Origin: CAZOWW01 sp964583765
GTDB lineage: Bacteria > Actinomycetota > Actinomycetes > Actinomycetales > Kineosporiaceae
Assembly (NCBI GenBank): GCA_964583765.1
Contig: CAZOWW010000025.1
Location: 1 to 47,322 of the forward strand
Reading direction: 5' to 3'
Length of the DNA stretch: 47,322 nucleotides
A program made the position numbers and the translations under genes. Under the pieces are notes generated by a model. That model saw only the letters and a program-made list of their open reading frames with translations, had not been told where the DNA came from and made no database searches. Positions 17,189-24,908 of the stretch are shown here, piece by piece; position 1 is the stretch's first letter, and each line of letters opens with the position of its first letter.

Positions 17189-18190
17189 TCAGCTCCCGGT
17201 GCGACAGCCCGTGCCACGGCGTTGTGCCCGGGCCGCGGCGTAGAGGCAGACGGTCGCCGCGGTCGCCAGATTGAGGCTCTCCGCCCGGCCGTGCACCGGC
17301 ACGCGCACCACGGCGTCGGCCAGCGCCAGAGCGTCGTCCGGAAGGCCCCAGGCCTCGTTGCCGAACACCCAGGCGAGCGGCCCGGCCAGTCCACCGGGCT
17401 CCCCCTGCGCGGCCCGGTCCGCCAGATCGTCCAGGTCGACGTCACCGTGGCCGTCCGCGGCGTACACCCTCAGCCCGGCCGCCCGCAGGCCCTCGACGAC
17501 CGCGGGCAGTGCCGTCCCGGTGGACACCGGGACGTGGAACAGGCTGCCGGCGCTGGCCCGCACGCACTTGGGGTTGTGCACCTCGACGCTGGCGTCGGTC
17601 AGCACCACGGCCTCGGCACCCGCCGCGTCCGCCGCCCGCAGCACCGTGCCCGCATTGCCGGGATCACGCACGGCGGCGAGTACGGCGACCAGCCGCGGGC
17701 CCCCGTCCAGGGCCTGGGACAACGGGACGTTCACGGCCCGACAGACCGCGAGCAACCCCTGGGCGGTGACGGTGTCACTGAACGCCGAGAAGACCTCGTC
17801 CGTCGCCAGCCGCACCGGCACCCCGGCGGACCGGGCCTGCGTCAGGATCTCCGCGTACCGCTGCGCGGCGGCCACCGTCGCGTACAACTCCTGCACCGGA
17901 GCCGTCCCGCGGGGGCCCCGACCGTACTCACCGGCACCACGGGGCTCACCGGGACTTCGGGGCTCACCCGCACCACGGGGTTCACCGGCACCGGGGAAGG
18001 CGGTCGCCGTGGCGGCCACCGCCTCCCGAACTGCCTGAGGCCCCTCCGCAAGGAAGAGACCGGCCCGTTGCCGGGCCGGTCTCTCCAGAAGCTTGCGCAC
18101 CCCACGCACCCGATCGGCGCGCGGGTTGGCCAGCACGGCGGTCCCCCCGGATGCGTCCCACGCCCCCGGATCGGGGCGGAGGTCCGACAC
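17189..18190 (-). CDS. SpoU (TrmH)-family rRNA methyltransferase
   Basis: A 333-aa 2'-O-ribose methyltransferase of the SPOUT superfamily, probably acting on 23S rRNA. An N-terminal substrate-binding domain (LFLAEGPQAVREAV at about 45-58) precedes the knotted SPOUT domain. Its three motifs are DPGNAGTVLRAAD, VFGNEAWGL and AESLNLATAATVCLY. A Gly-Glu-Pro-Arg repeat insertion (about 65-87) in the N-terminal domain comes from an 18-bp tandem repeat at 17936-17989. GTG at 18190 is chosen because it lies 17 nt after the rplT stop; the longer frame runs through rplT. Location after rplT is common in actinobacteria. Confidence 0.88.
   Translation of the reverse strand: MSDLRPDPGAWDASGGTAVLANPRADRVRGVRKLLERPARQRAGLFLAEGPQAVREAVAATATAFPGAGEPRGAGEPRSPGEPRGAGEYGRGPRGTAPVQELYATVAAAQRYAEILTQARSAGVPVRLATDEVFSAFSDTVTAQGLLAVCRAVNVPLSQALDGGPRLVAVLAAVRDPGNAGTVLRAADAAGAEAVVLTDASVEVHNPKCVRASAGSLFHVPVSTGTALPAVVEGLRAAGLRVYAADGHGDVDLDDLADRAAQGEPGGLAGPLAWVFGNEAWGLPDDALALADAVVRVPVHGRAESLNLATAATVCLYAAARAQRRGTGCRTGS
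17936..17989. repeat. 18-bp tandem repeat (three copies) inside the SpoU gene
   Basis: Three imperfect 18-bp units (ACCACGGGGCTCACCGGG and variants) at 17936-17953, 17954-17971 and 17972-17989 encode the GEPRGA / GEPRSP hexapeptide repeats. The unit length keeps the frame. Confidence 0.85.
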
Positions 18191-18207
18191 GGGGACGCGG
18201 GTTCCGT

Positions 18208-18597
18208 TCAGGCGGCCGACGTCGCGTCGGCAGCCGCGGCCGCAGCCAGGGCGGCCTTGGCGGTGGCGACCAGGGTCGCGAACGCCGCGGCGTCGCTCAC
18301 CGCGAGCTCGGCCAGGATGCGCCGGTCGACCTCGACCCCGGCGGCCTTCAGGCCCGAGATGAAGCGGTTGTACGTCATGTCGTTCGCGCGGGCCGCCGCG
18401 TTGATCCGCTGGATCCACAGCCGGCGGAAGTCGCCCTTGCGCGCCCGGCGGTCGCGGAAGGCGTACCCCATCGAGTGGGTTACCTGCTCCTTGGCCTTGC
18501 GGTACAGCCGGGAGCGCTGGCCGCGGTAGCCGCTGGCGATCTCCAGGACCTCACGGCGCTTCTTCTGGGCGTTGACCGCCCTCTTCACGCGTGCCAC
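18208..18597 (-). CDS. rplT: 50S ribosomal protein L20
   Basis: The 129-aa L20 (bL20) of the large subunit, needed for early 23S rRNA assembly. The sequence begins ARVKRAVNAQKKRREVLE and continues with the basic RSRLYRKAKEQVTHSM segment and the family core RRARKGDFRRLWIQRINAAAR. The GTG start has an AAGGAG ribosome site with 7-nt spacing. The last 15 residues are an Ala-rich tail. It lies 49 bp after rpmI in the infC-rpmI-rplT operon. In some bacteria L20 represses this operon; nothing here shows that directly. Confidence 0.97.
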   Translation of the reverse strand: MARVKRAVNAQKKRREVLEIASGYRGQRSRLYRKAKEQVTHSMGYAFRDRRARKGDFRRLWIQRINAAARANDMTYNRFISGLKAAGVEVDRRILAELAVSDAAAFATLVATAKAALAAAAAADATSAA

Positions 18598-18646
18598 GTT
18601 GAGTCTCCTTGCCTGTGCTCTGGGACGAGGGTGGGGGGCCGCCGGC

Positions 18647-18841
18647 TCACTTGCCGAGCAGGCGCTTGACCCTCTTGACGTCCGTGGACGCGGTCTCGAC
18701 ATCCTGGGCGAGCCTGCGGGTGCGGGTCGACGGCTTGCTCTCGAACAGGTGCCGGCGGTTCGCCTGCTCCCGCATGAGCTTGCCGCCCCCCGTGATCCGG
18801 AACCGCTTCTTCGCACCGCTGTGGGTCTTTGTCTTCGGCAT
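18647..18841 (-). CDS. rpmI: 50S ribosomal protein L35
   Basis: L35 (bL35), 64 aa, a small very basic large-subunit protein. It starts MPKTKTHSGAKKRFRITG, typical of the family, and ends RLLGK. The ATG at 18841 is preferred over one four codons upstream because the family begins at MPKTK; a GAGGAG site lies about 12 nt upstream. It sits between infC and rplT. Confidence 0.97.
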   Translation of the reverse strand: MPKTKTHSGAKKRFRITGGGKLMREQANRRHLFESKPSTRTRRLAQDVETASTDVKRVKRLLGK

Positions 18842-18935
18842 GGCGCCGCACATCTCCTCGTCGTGCCGCGCCGGGCCGGCGCGCTCGTCCGTGACCGGTC
18901 CCCGACCGGGGACCCGCCGTAACCGTGGTGGGAAG

Positions 18936-19553
18936 TCAGTCCTGCCCGGGCGCTCCCGGGGCAGGGACCTGCGCCGTTCCGGACTCGACGACCACTTCCT
19001 CGTCGGTCTGCCGACGCCGGCGGAGCTCCGCCTTCGCCTCGGCCTTCTTCTTGTGCGGTCCGATCACCATGACCATGTTGCGGCCGTCCTGCTTCGGGGA
19101 GCTCTCGACGTAGCCGAGCTCCTTGACGTCCTCGGCCATGCGCTGCAGCAGCCGATAGCCGAGCTCGGGACGGGACTGCTCCCGGCCGCGGAACATGATC
19201 ATTACCTTGACCTTGTCCCCCGCCTTGAGGAACCGCTCGACGTGGCCCTTCTTCGTGCCGTAGTCGTGCGGGTCGATCTTGAGGCGGAGTCTGATCTCCT
19301 TCAGCACGGTGTGCGCCTGGTTGCGGCGCGCCTCCCGTGCCTTCATGTCGGACTCGTACTTGAACTTGCCGAAATCCATGAGCTTGCAGACCGGAGGTCT
19401 GGCCTGGGGGGCCACCTCGACCAGGTCGAGATCAGCCTCCTGGGCGAGCCGCAGGGCGTCCTCGACACGGACGATCCCTACCTGCTCCCCGTTGGGGCCG
19501 ACCAACCGAACCTCGGCAACTCGGATCCGGTCGTTGATCCGGGGCTCGCTGAT
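18936..19553 (-). CDS. infC: Translation initiation factor IF-3
   Basis: IF-3 (205 aa from the start used here) binds the 30S subunit, prevents 50S joining and checks the start codon. The N-domain (SEPRINDRIRVAEVRLVGPNGEQVGIV), linker and C-domain (VKVMIMFRGREQSRPELG) are intact, with a charged tail of about 30 residues. I place the start at ATC 19553: AAGGAG lies 6 nt upstream and homologs begin near SEPRIND. A GTG five codons earlier (19568) would give 210 aa but has no ribosome site, and the AAGGAG itself would be codons 2-3. A rare AUU/AUC start allows IF-3 to repress its own translation. Confidence 0.95.
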   Translation of the reverse strand: MSEPRINDRIRVAEVRLVGPNGEQVGIVRVEDALRLAQEADLDLVEVAPQARPPVCKLMDFGKFKYESDMKAREARRNQAHTVLKEIRLRLKIDPHDYGTKKGHVERFLKAGDKVKVMIMFRGREQSRPELGYRLLQRMAEDVKELGYVESSPKQDGRNMVMVIGPHKKKAEAKAELRRRRQTDEEVVVESGTAQVPAPGAPGQD

Positions 19554-19639
19554 GTGGTGCTCCTTCACGACGTCGGGTCTACCGCCGGCATGGGAAAGGC
19601 CCCCAAACGCGGACGCGCGGGAGCCTCAACCGACCGTGC

Positions 19640-19801
19640 CTGACGGCGACCTTGCCGTCAGACGTCCCCACCTACCCGGCGGGGAGGACCGGAACCCGGC
19701 GCCGTAGACCCGCCCGTACGGGACGGGCGTGGCGGCGGGTGGGAGAGGCTCCACTTACGCACCGGACCCAGGAGGGTCCGGTCGGTCACCATGACACGAT
19801 A
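19640..19801 (-). promoter_or_regulatory. Structured infC leader with candidate promoter
   Basis: TATCGT (19801-19796) is a candidate -10; the matching -35 is poor. The leader then contains three perfect hairpins: 19761-19782 (9-bp stem, 4-nt loop), 19711-19729 (7-bp stem, 5-nt loop) and 19640-19661 (8-bp stem, 6-nt loop). About 85 nt separate the last from the ATC start. Operons encoding IF-3, L35 and L20 are controlled through leader RNA in other phyla; I cannot match this one to a known class. Confidence 0.45.
19658..19789 (-). CDS. Possible 43-codon leader ORF upstream of infC
   Basis: GTG at 19789 lies exactly 6 nt after the TATCGT box, the spacing expected for a leaderless start. An ATG directly before it is in the same frame. 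The frame runs 43 codons, beginning VTDRTLLGPVRKW, and is Pro/Arg/Gly-rich after that. The TGA stop (19660-19658) sits in the first arm of the third leader hairpin. No family is recognised. It may be only a chance frame in a GC-rich leader. Confidence 0.25.
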   Translation of the reverse strand: MTDRTLLGPVRKWSLSHPPPRPSRTGGSTAPGSGPPRRVGGDV

Positions 19802-19859
19802 CCAGCTCGCGCCCGGACCGCCGTCCGCCCGCTTCCCGGGGTCCCGCCCGGCGTGGTCG

Positions 19860-21236
19860 TCAGCCCGTGGCGGCCGACTCGGGAGTCACCGGGCGGACAC
19901 GCACTCCGGTCCTGCGGTACCCCAGCCGCGCGCCGACCACGGCGACGAGCAAGCCCACGGCACCCACCGCAACGAAACCCGCCCACGGTCCGTGCCCGTC
20001 CACGGCGGCGCCGGCCAGGGGCGCGCCCAACGCCATCCCCGTCGTCATGGCCGCACCGTGCCAGCCCATGGCCTCCCCGCGCACGCGGTCGGGTACCAGG
20101 GCACTGAGGGTGTCCACCGTGGCACTGATCACCGGCGCGCAGGCGAACCCCGCCGGCAGCACGGCCAGGCACAGGATGAGCGGACCGGACGCCACCCCGA
20201 TCGGAGCGGTCAGCACGGCCACCGCGATCAGCAGCCAGAGGGCCGGGATCGAACGGCGGGCGGCGCCGTAGAGCAGGCCACCGAGTATCGAGGCCAGGCT
20301 CCAGCCACCGAAGACCGCGATCGTCCAGTCGACCGCGCCGTGGGCACGCAGGTGGGCGATCAGGGCGACCTCGGTACCCGCGAGCACCACGGTGGATCCG
20401 GCCGAGATCGCGAGGATGCTCAGGACCTGCCCGTTCACCCAGCCCGCCCAGGCCCGGTGGGTGCGGGGCGTCGTCCCGGGCGAGGTCCCCGTGGCCGGGA
20501 GAACCGCCGTCCCCACCGTTCCCGCCGTCCGCGAGGAGCCCGCGGTTCCCGAGGGACCTGTTGTCCCCGGCGAACCTGTTGTCCCCGAGGAAACCGGGAC
20601 CTGCGCGGTCGCGAGCGGCAGGGCGGGGTCGCTCGTCCCGTCCGTCGGCTCGGGCTCCGGACGCACGGCCGGGTTCATCAGCAGGAGGGCGATCCCGGAG
20701 ACGGCCGAGCCCAGACCGACGGCGACCAGGGCCACGGTGGAGGAGAACTCGATGGTCAGCAGCATGCCCAGGGCGGGGCTGGCCAGGAAGGAGAACTCCA
20801 CGCCGATCGAGTCGGTCGCGTAGGCGGTGCGCCGGTGCTCGGGCGGCACCATGGCCGCGATGGCCTGGCGCAGCACGGTGAAGATCGGCACTCCCAGCAT
20901 TCCGCCGACGAAACAGTCCACCACGAGCCACGGGTAGGGCAGGAACGGAGCCACCACCCAGCTGCCCGCGCCGACCACCACGGAGGGGAGCACCGCGCGG
21001 CGCAGCCCGACGCGGTCAACGGCGCGGCCACGCCAGGGCGAACCGATCGCGGCCCCCACGGTGCCTGCGGTGCAGACGAGACCGGCCGCCCCGTATCCCC
21101 GGCCCAGGCCGGTCACCACGTGCATGGTCAGCACCAGATTGGACGCCGCGACGGGGATGCGGCCGAGGACCCCGAGCACCAGGAGCCCGGGAACGCCGCG
21201 CACTCCCAGCACTCGACGGTACGCCCCGAACCCCAC
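19860..21236 (-). CDS. Major facilitator superfamily transporter
   Basis: A 458-aa inner-membrane protein with about 12 hydrophobic segments in two halves, typical of MFS permeases. Between the halves is a hydrophilic linker of about 65 residues (about 195-260) rich in Thr, Gly, Ser and Pro, encoded partly by 18-bp imperfect repeats near 20545-20598. RGRAVDRVGLRRAVLP at about 69-84 matches the MFS loop 2-3 motif. The substrate is unknown. The GTG start is weakly supported. It lies after priA in the same direction with a 197-bp gap and is probably unrelated to histidine synthesis. Confidence 0.85.
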   Translation of the reverse strand: MGFGAYRRVLGVRGVPGLLVLGVLGRIPVAASNLVLTMHVVTGLGRGYGAAGLVCTAGTVGAAIGSPWRGRAVDRVGLRRAVLPSVVVGAGSWVVAPFLPYPWLVVDCFVGGMLGVPIFTVLRQAIAAMVPPEHRRTAYATDSIGVEFSFLASPALGMLLTIEFSSTVALVAVGLGSAVSGIALLLMNPAVRPEPEPTDGTSDPALPLATAQVPVSSGTTGSPGTTGPSGTAGSSRTAGTVGTAVLPATGTSPGTTPRTHRAWAGWVNGQVLSILAISAGSTVVLAGTEVALIAHLRAHGAVDWTIAVFGGWSLASILGGLLYGAARRSIPALWLLIAVAVLTAPIGVASGPLILCLAVLPAGFACAPVISATVDTLSALVPDRVRGEAMGWHGAAMTTGMALGAPLAGAAVDGHGPWAGFVAVGAVGLLVAVVGARLGYRRTGVRVRPVTPESAATG

Positions 21237-21433
21237 CTCGCCATCGTCGCAGATTCATCCGACGACTCACCGCTCAATTTCCGGCGAACCGAGGCGCACC
21301 GGGCCTCGGATCACCCCCACGCCTCGCCGCGTTCACGCCGCCCACGGCGGCTCGCCCGGACACCCGTCCGCCCGAGGAAGGCAGGGACAGCTGTTCGCCC
21401 CGGGAAAGCCGGCTCAACCGTCCGCCGGAGGGG

Positions 21434-22213
21434 TCAGCCCGCCACCGCCAGTGCCTGCGGCAGGGTGAACGCGCCCGCGTAGAGAGCCTTTCCGACGATG
21501 GCGCCCTCCACCCCGTCCGCGACGAGTTCGCGCAGCGCCACCAGGTCGGCCAGGGCCGAGACCCCACCACTGGCCACCACGGGACGATCCGTCCGCGCGC
21601 AGACCTGCCGCAGGAGGTCCACGTTGGGGCCCCGCAGGGTCCCGTCCTTGGTCACGTCCGTGACCACGTACCGAGCGCAACCGTCGGCGTCCAGGCGGGC
21701 AAGGGTCTCCCACAGATCCCCTCCCTCACGGGTCCAGCCCCGGGCGGCGAGAGTCGTGCCGCGCACGTCCAACCCCACGGCCACCCGGTCCCCGAACCGT
21801 GCGATCGCCGAACGGGTCCAGTCCGGGTCCTCCAGCGCGGCGGTGCCGAGGTTGACCCGGGCACACCCCGTGGCCATCGCGGCGTCGAGGCTCGCGTCGT
21901 CCCGGATCCCTCCGCTCAGCTCGACCGCGACATCCAGGACGCCGACCACCCGGGCGAGCAGTTCCCGGTTCGAGCCCCGGCCGAAGGCCGCGTCGAGGTC
22001 GACCAGGTGCACCCACTCGGCACCGGCCTGCTGCCAGGCCAGCGCCGCCTCGAGCGGATCGCCGTAGCCGGTCTCGGTACCGGCTTCCCCCTGCACCAGG
22101 CGCACCGCCTGACCGTCGCAGACGTCGACCGCCGGCAGGAGCACCAGCCGGGGCGGTTCCGGCGATGCGGCCGGGGACGGCGGCGGGGTGCGGTCGTCGG
22201 ACTGGGCGTTCAC
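21434..22213 (-). CDS. priA: Phosphoribosyl isomerase A (HisA, possibly HisA/TrpF)
   Basis: A (beta-alpha)8 isomerase of the histidine pathway (259 aa) acting on ProFAR. In actinobacteria the homologous PriA often also performs the TrpF step of tryptophan synthesis. The first strand LLPAVDVCDG places catalytic Asp30, the phosphate-binding SGGIRDD is at about 100-106, and VTDVTKDGTL carries Asp190. The N-terminal 22 residues are a Pro/Ala/Ser extension. GTG at 22213 is chosen for its GGAGG site 9 nt upstream. Dual function is inferred from lineage, not from the sequence alone. Confidence 0.92.
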   Translation of the reverse strand: MNAQSDDRTPPPSPAASPEPPRLVLLPAVDVCDGQAVRLVQGEAGTETGYGDPLEAALAWQQAGAEWVHLVDLDAAFGRGSNRELLARVVGVLDVAVELSGGIRDDASLDAAMATGCARVNLGTAALEDPDWTRSAIARFGDRVAVGLDVRGTTLAARGWTREGGDLWETLARLDADGCARYVVTDVTKDGTLRGPNVDLLRQVCARTDRPVVASGGVSALADLVALRELVADGVEGAIVGKALYAGAFTLPQALAVAG

Positions 22214-22338
22214 GAGGTTCGGCCTCCAGGCTCGGCAGCGGGTGGATCGGACAGGGGATGGATCAGGCAGGGGGTGGATCGGGCAACGGGTGGACGACGG
22301 AGGCGGGGCGGACCGCACAGGTGCCGGGCCGCCGTCGC

Positions 22339-22677
22339 TCAGGCCGAGGGACGGCGGTCGAACAGGACCACGGTGAGCACCGGCCAGGCGAAGAGGGTGA
22401 GCACTGCGGCACTGCCCCGCCAGGTCCAGGAGGGCTGCATCAGCCACAGCGCGCCGTGGCACCCGACGAGCACCGCCGCGAGGGCGCCGTCCTGACGCCG
22501 CCGCTGTCGGCGCAACGCCGAGTCGCCGACCCGTCGCCGGGTCCGCCGACGCAGGCGAAACGGGGCGGTCAGCCACTGCCAGCGCCGCCGCCGAGCCTGC
22601 CGACGTTCCCGGCGCAACCTTTCCTGCCGGGCTGCTTCCTCCCGGGCGGCGCTCCGCTGCGCCCGTTCCCGGCTCAC
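22339..22677 (-). CDS. Small basic membrane protein in the his cluster
   Basis: A 112-aa hypothetical protein from GTG 22677. Residues about 1-60 are extremely Arg-rich with Gln/Ala/Glu, predicted helical, and two hydrophobic segments follow (about residues 65-80 and 88-105). It ends in VLFDRRPSA. The start is uncertain: the frame continues upstream through 24-bp repeats that each contain an in-frame GTG. Small membrane proteins of unknown function are often found between hisB and priA in actinobacteria, so position rather than sequence makes it credible. It may be a cytoplasm-facing RNA- or ribosome-binding membrane protein, but that is speculation. Confidence 0.55.
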   Translation of the reverse strand: MSRERAQRSAAREEAARQERLRRERRQARRRRWQWLTAPFRLRRRTRRRVGDSALRRQRRRQDGALAAVLVGCHGALWLMQPSWTWRGSAAVLTLFAWPVLTVVLFDRRPSA

Positions 22678-22770
22678 CGCGGGTCCCCACCGGGGAGGCA
22701 CCGCGGGTCCAGCCCGGGAAGGCACCGCGGGTCCTGCCCGGGAAGGCACCGCGAAACCCGCCCGTGAGGG
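22678..22770. repeat. 24-bp tandem repeats at the start of the small membrane protein gene
   Basis: About three and a half copies of a 24-bp unit, on the minus strand GGACCCGCGGTGCCTTCC plus six more bases. In the frame of the membrane protein they would encode PAVPSRAG-type octapeptides. Each unit has a GTG, so copy number changes the number of possible start sites. Confidence 0.8.
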
Positions 22771-23044
22771 CGGGGACGGTCGACGTCCGATCCGGGCGAG
22801 GACGAGGGTCGCGTGCGCACGCCCCGCAGTATGGCGCCTGCCGGACGCGTCCCACGCCCACGAGTCCCGCCGGCCCGGCCCGTACCCAATCCGGACCTGG
22901 CACCCAGCCCTCCGGCGGTGACGATCCCACGGCCGCTGGTCGTGATCGCGAGGTCGACGCCGGTGACCGAACAGCCGGCAGCGGTGACCGAACATCCACC
23001 GGACGCGACCGCACGGCTGCCGGGCGGACCGGACGGTGCTGCGT
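22771..23044. other. Gap between hisB and the small membrane protein
   Basis: About 270 bp with no gene I can support. hisH, often found between hisB and priA, is absent: no glutamine-amidotransferase Cys motif or DYGxGN-type N-terminus is present in any frame. There are short GGTGACCGAACA-type repeats around 22965-22995 and no clear promoter. Confidence 0.5.
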
Positions 23045-23656
23045 TCAGAGCGAACCCTTGGTACTGGGCACACCGGTCACCCTCGGATCGAGTTCCACGG
23101 CCACGCGCAGGGCCCGCGCGAATGCCTTGAACTGTGCCTCGACCACGTGGTGGGGGTCCCGCCCGTCCAGCACGCGCACGTGGACGGCGATCGCGGCCGA
23201 CGAGGACAGACTCTCGAACACATGCCGGGTCAGCGACCCCAGGTAGCCGCTGCCGATCGTGACGTAGGCCTGCTGCTCGCTCTCGCCTCCGTGCACGCAG
23301 TAGGGACGGCCGGCGAGGTCGACCGCGACCTGCACGAGCGCCTCGTCCAGCGGCACGAGCGCGTCCCCGAACCGGCGGATCCCCCGCTTGTCGCCCAACG
23401 CCTCGCGCAGCGCCTGCCCGAACACGATCGCGACGTCCTCGACGGTGTGATGAGCGTCGATGTGGGTGTCTCCCTGGGCCTCGACCGACAGGTCGATCAG
23501 CGAGTGCCGGGCCAGGCTGGTGAGCATGTGGTCGTAGAAGCCCACCCCGGTGTGGATGTCGGCCGTGCCGGTCCCGTCCAGATCGATCTCCACGGTGACC
23601 GAGGACTCCGAGGTGACCCGCTCCGCCCGCGCGCGGCGGCCGGCCGACCCGGTCAC
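23045..23656 (-). CDS. hisB: Imidazoleglycerol-phosphate dehydratase
   Basis: Manganese-dependent dehydratase of histidine synthesis; monofunctional (203 aa, no phosphatase domain). Metal ligands are in FYDHML (40-45), HIDAHHTVEDVAI (65-77) and the second repeat DPHHVVEAQFKAFARAL near the C-terminus. The GTG overlaps the hisC stop as GTGA. It ends PSTKGSL, the usual family C-terminus. Confidence 0.97.
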   Translation of the reverse strand: MTGSAGRRARAERVTSESSVTVEIDLDGTGTADIHTGVGFYDHMLTSLARHSLIDLSVEAQGDTHIDAHHTVEDVAIVFGQALREALGDKRGIRRFGDALVPLDEALVQVAVDLAGRPYCVHGGESEQQAYVTIGSGYLGSLTRHVFESLSSSAAIAVHVRVLDGRDPHHVVEAQFKAFARALRVAVELDPRVTGVPSTKGSL

Positions 23657-24834
23657 CGCACGGCTCCCGTCCCGGTGGCGACGGCGACCTCCAACGTGGA
23701 CTCCAGCGCGTCGAGGAACGAGGTCACCTCGTTCTCGGTGCCCGCCGTCACCCGCAGGTGCCCCGGCACGCCGACGTCGCGCACCAGCACTCCGTACTCG
23801 AGCAGGCCCCGCCAGACAGCCCGCTCGTCGGACAGGCCGCCGAAGAGGACGAAGTTGGCGTCGCTCGGCACGGCAGGCACACCGATGCGCGGCAGCTCGG
23901 CGACGATGCGGTCCCGCTGGACCCGGATCTGACCCACGGTCGCCAGCAGCTCGTCCGCGTACCAGAGCGCGGCCCTGGCCGCGGCCTGCGTGAGCGCGGA
24001 CAGGTGATACGGCAGGCGCACCAGACGTAGGGCATCCGTGACGGCGGCGTCCGCGGCCAGGTAACCCACCCGGGCACCGGCGAGGGCGAACGCCTTGCTC
24101 ATGGTGCGGGTCACGATCAGCCGCTCCCGCCCCGGTAGCAGGGACAGCGCACTGGCCGTCCCCGGCCGGGCGAACTCGGCGTAGGCCTCGTCGACGACCA
24201 CCATGCCCGGTGCGACGTCGTAGACCTGCTCGATCACGTCCAGGCCCACGGCGGTGCCGGTCGGGTTGTTGGGCGAGCAGATGAACACCACGTCGGGCCG
24301 GTGGCGGCGCACCTGCTCGACCGCGGACGCGGCCCGCAGGTCGAACCCGGCCACGGCGGCGCCGCGCTCCCCGTCGACCCAGTGCGTGCCGGTGCCGCGG
24401 CTGAGGATCGGGTGCATGGAGTAGGCCGGGGTGAAGCCGAGTGCGACCCGTCCTGGCCCCCCGAAGGCCTGCAGGACCTGCTGCAGCACCTCGTTGCTGC
24501 CGTTCGCCGCCCACAGCTGGGACGACACCAGGTCGTGACCCAGGTAGGTGGCCAGGTCCTCACGCAGGCCGGTGAACTCGCGGTCCGGATACCGGTTGAG
24601 GCCGCGCACCTGCTCGACGATCGCCTCGGCGATCGCGTCCGCCACCTCGTCCGGGATCGGATGGGCGTTCTCGTTCGTGTTGAGCCGCACCGGCACCTGG
24701 ATCTGCGGAGCCCCGTACGGGGTGCGTCCCCGCAGATCCTCACGCAGCGGCAAGCGGGAGAGGGTCTCGGCCGGTGATGCCTCGTCTGCGGAGGGTGCCG
24801 GGCCTGGCGGGTCGATGGCGACGGAAGAAGGCAC
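23653..24834 (-). CDS. hisC: Histidinol-phosphate aminotransferase
   Basis: PLP enzyme (393 aa, aminotransferase class I/II) converting imidazole acetol phosphate to histidinol phosphate. LNTNENAHP (51-59), the SPNNPTG loop (187-193), VVDEAYAEF and Schiff-base Lys247 in TMSKAFALAGARVGY are all present. The GTG start has no ribosome site but lies 6 nt after a TAGACT box, so hisC may have its own leaderless transcript 74 bp after hisD. hisB follows with a GTGA overlap. Confidence 0.96.
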   Translation of the reverse strand: MPSSVAIDPPGPAPSADEASPAETLSRLPLREDLRGRTPYGAPQIQVPVRLNTNENAHPIPDEVADAIAEAIVEQVRGLNRYPDREFTGLREDLATYLGHDLVSSQLWAANGSNEVLQQVLQAFGGPGRVALGFTPAYSMHPILSRGTGTHWVDGERGAAVAGFDLRAASAVEQVRRHRPDVVFICSPNNPTGTAVGLDVIEQVYDVAPGMVVVDEAYAEFARPGTASALSLLPGRERLIVTRTMSKAFALAGARVGYLAADAAVTDALRLVRLPYHLSALTQAAARAALWYADELLATVGQIRVQRDRIVAELPRIGVPAVPSDANFVLFGGLSDERAVWRGLLEYGVLVRDVGVPGHLRVTAGTENEVTSFLDALESTLEVAVATGTGAVR

Positions 24835-24840
24835 GGTCCC

Positions 24841-24846
24841 AGTCTA
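24841..24846 (-). promoter_or_regulatory. Candidate -10 box of a leaderless hisC transcript
   Basis: TAGACT (24846-24841) then GGGACC then GTG (24834). This is the same arrangement as ahead of hisD. No convincing -35. Confidence 0.5.
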
Positions 24847-24908
24847 GGCCGCGTGCCCGGGCCGTCCCGGAGGCTGCGGCCCGACGCGCCCGACCGTCTC
24901 CTCCGGCG

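Noticed and set aside
13370..18529. A 1719-codon open frame on the plus strand opposite pheT, pheS, the SpoU gene and rplT
   Set aside because: It is antisense to well-supported conserved genes, has low-complexity Arg/Gly/His composition, no ribosome site and no recognisable domain. Long antisense frames are expected at this GC content.
22771..23044. Degenerate hisH pseudogene between hisB and the membrane protein
   Set aside because: None of the six frames shows glutamine-amidotransferase motifs; the stretch is too short and has no remnant similarity that I can see.
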